Part shown: positions 63,858 through 64,000 of the stretch, in pieces
How the letters are laid out: each line of letters opens with the position of its first letter
Position numbering within the stretch: position 1 is the stretch's first letter
Source: Temnothorax longispinosus
Lineage: Eukaryota; Arthropoda; Insecta; Hymenoptera; Formicidae
NCBI RefSeq assembly: GCF_030848805.1
Contig: NC_092365.1
Span: forward strand, 10,044,001-10,108,000
Length of the DNA: 64,000 nt
Reading direction: 5' to 3'
Translations under genes and position numbers: made by a program
Notes under the pieces: generated by a model
Told to the model about the DNA's origin: nothing
Seen by the model: the letters and a program-made list of their open reading frames with translations, nothing else
Databases searched by the model: none

Positions 63858-64000
63858 ACTAGAGCAATTATATTTTTGGATGACTGTATAATTGCAAGCT
63901 GGATTTTTTTTGTTCATCTGGACTCATCCGCTACATCGACTAAAGATCAATCGAAATGGATAAAACAGATAAACCGGTAAGTACAGTAGTACACATTATT
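63858..64000 (+). other. Right flank with a possible first exon
   Basis: ATG at 63956 opens MDKTDKP and is followed at once by a strong donor, CCG/GTAAGT (GT at 63977). It may be the first exon of a host or transposon gene beyond the window. Seven codons are too few to judge. Confidence 0.3.

Overview
The window is a eukaryotic, almost certainly insect (probably hymenopteran, ant- or wasp-like), repeat graveyard. The evidence is the mix of copia, BEL/Pao and Ty3/gypsy LTR elements, a P-type THAP transposon, a Helitron, a TTAA-specific (Kolobok-like) transposon, many palindrome-rich non-autonomous elements, and one spliced MADF-domain gene fragment. No bacterial features, rRNA or functional tRNA gene is seen. 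Species assignment is inference.

Layout. 0.8-6.7 kb: a dead copia element whose gag is split by a TTAA-flanked insertion. 6.8-7.6 kb: a solo copia LTR, microsatellites and a BEL LTR fragment. 7.9-8.7 kb: a two-exon MADF gene fragment running into a GATATCC-rich repeat. 8.6-46.3 kb is one deep nest: the GATATCC repeat holds a CATATATG-rich element (9089-46075). That element holds a Helitron (9358-10885), BEL-1 (11446-16257) and a large LTR-like remnant (16826-46020). The remnant holds three copies of a P element (A 17016-35378, minus; B 36385-40171; C 40385-42849) and a Kolobok-like element (43180-45915). P copy A is itself split by BEL-2 (18010-23412) and BEL-3 (25068-34211). Nearly every boundary is supported by a target-site duplication (TSD).

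46.9-55.9 kb: a second, older copia element riddled by at least five insertions. Four of them are palindrome-rich elements with CC(C)...AAAAAA ends, and two of these share a tRNA-like core. 56.4-63.9 kb: a gypsy element on the minus strand with a tRNA-Lys primer site, gag, pol, an overlapping third ORF and one apparently chimeric LTR. The last 140 bases hold a possible short first exon.

Working together: only BEL-3 (1749-residue uninterrupted Gag-Pol, LTRs differing by one visible base) looks autonomous. BEL-2 is very young by its LTRs but codes only for Gag and so must borrow enzymes in trans; BEL-3 shares its tRNA-Tyr primer site. The P copies lack most of the catalytic core, so they also look mobilised in trans. 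The most novel signal is the set of palindrome-array elements: different palindromic words, similar termini, 2-bp duplications, and in two cases a common tRNA-like core.
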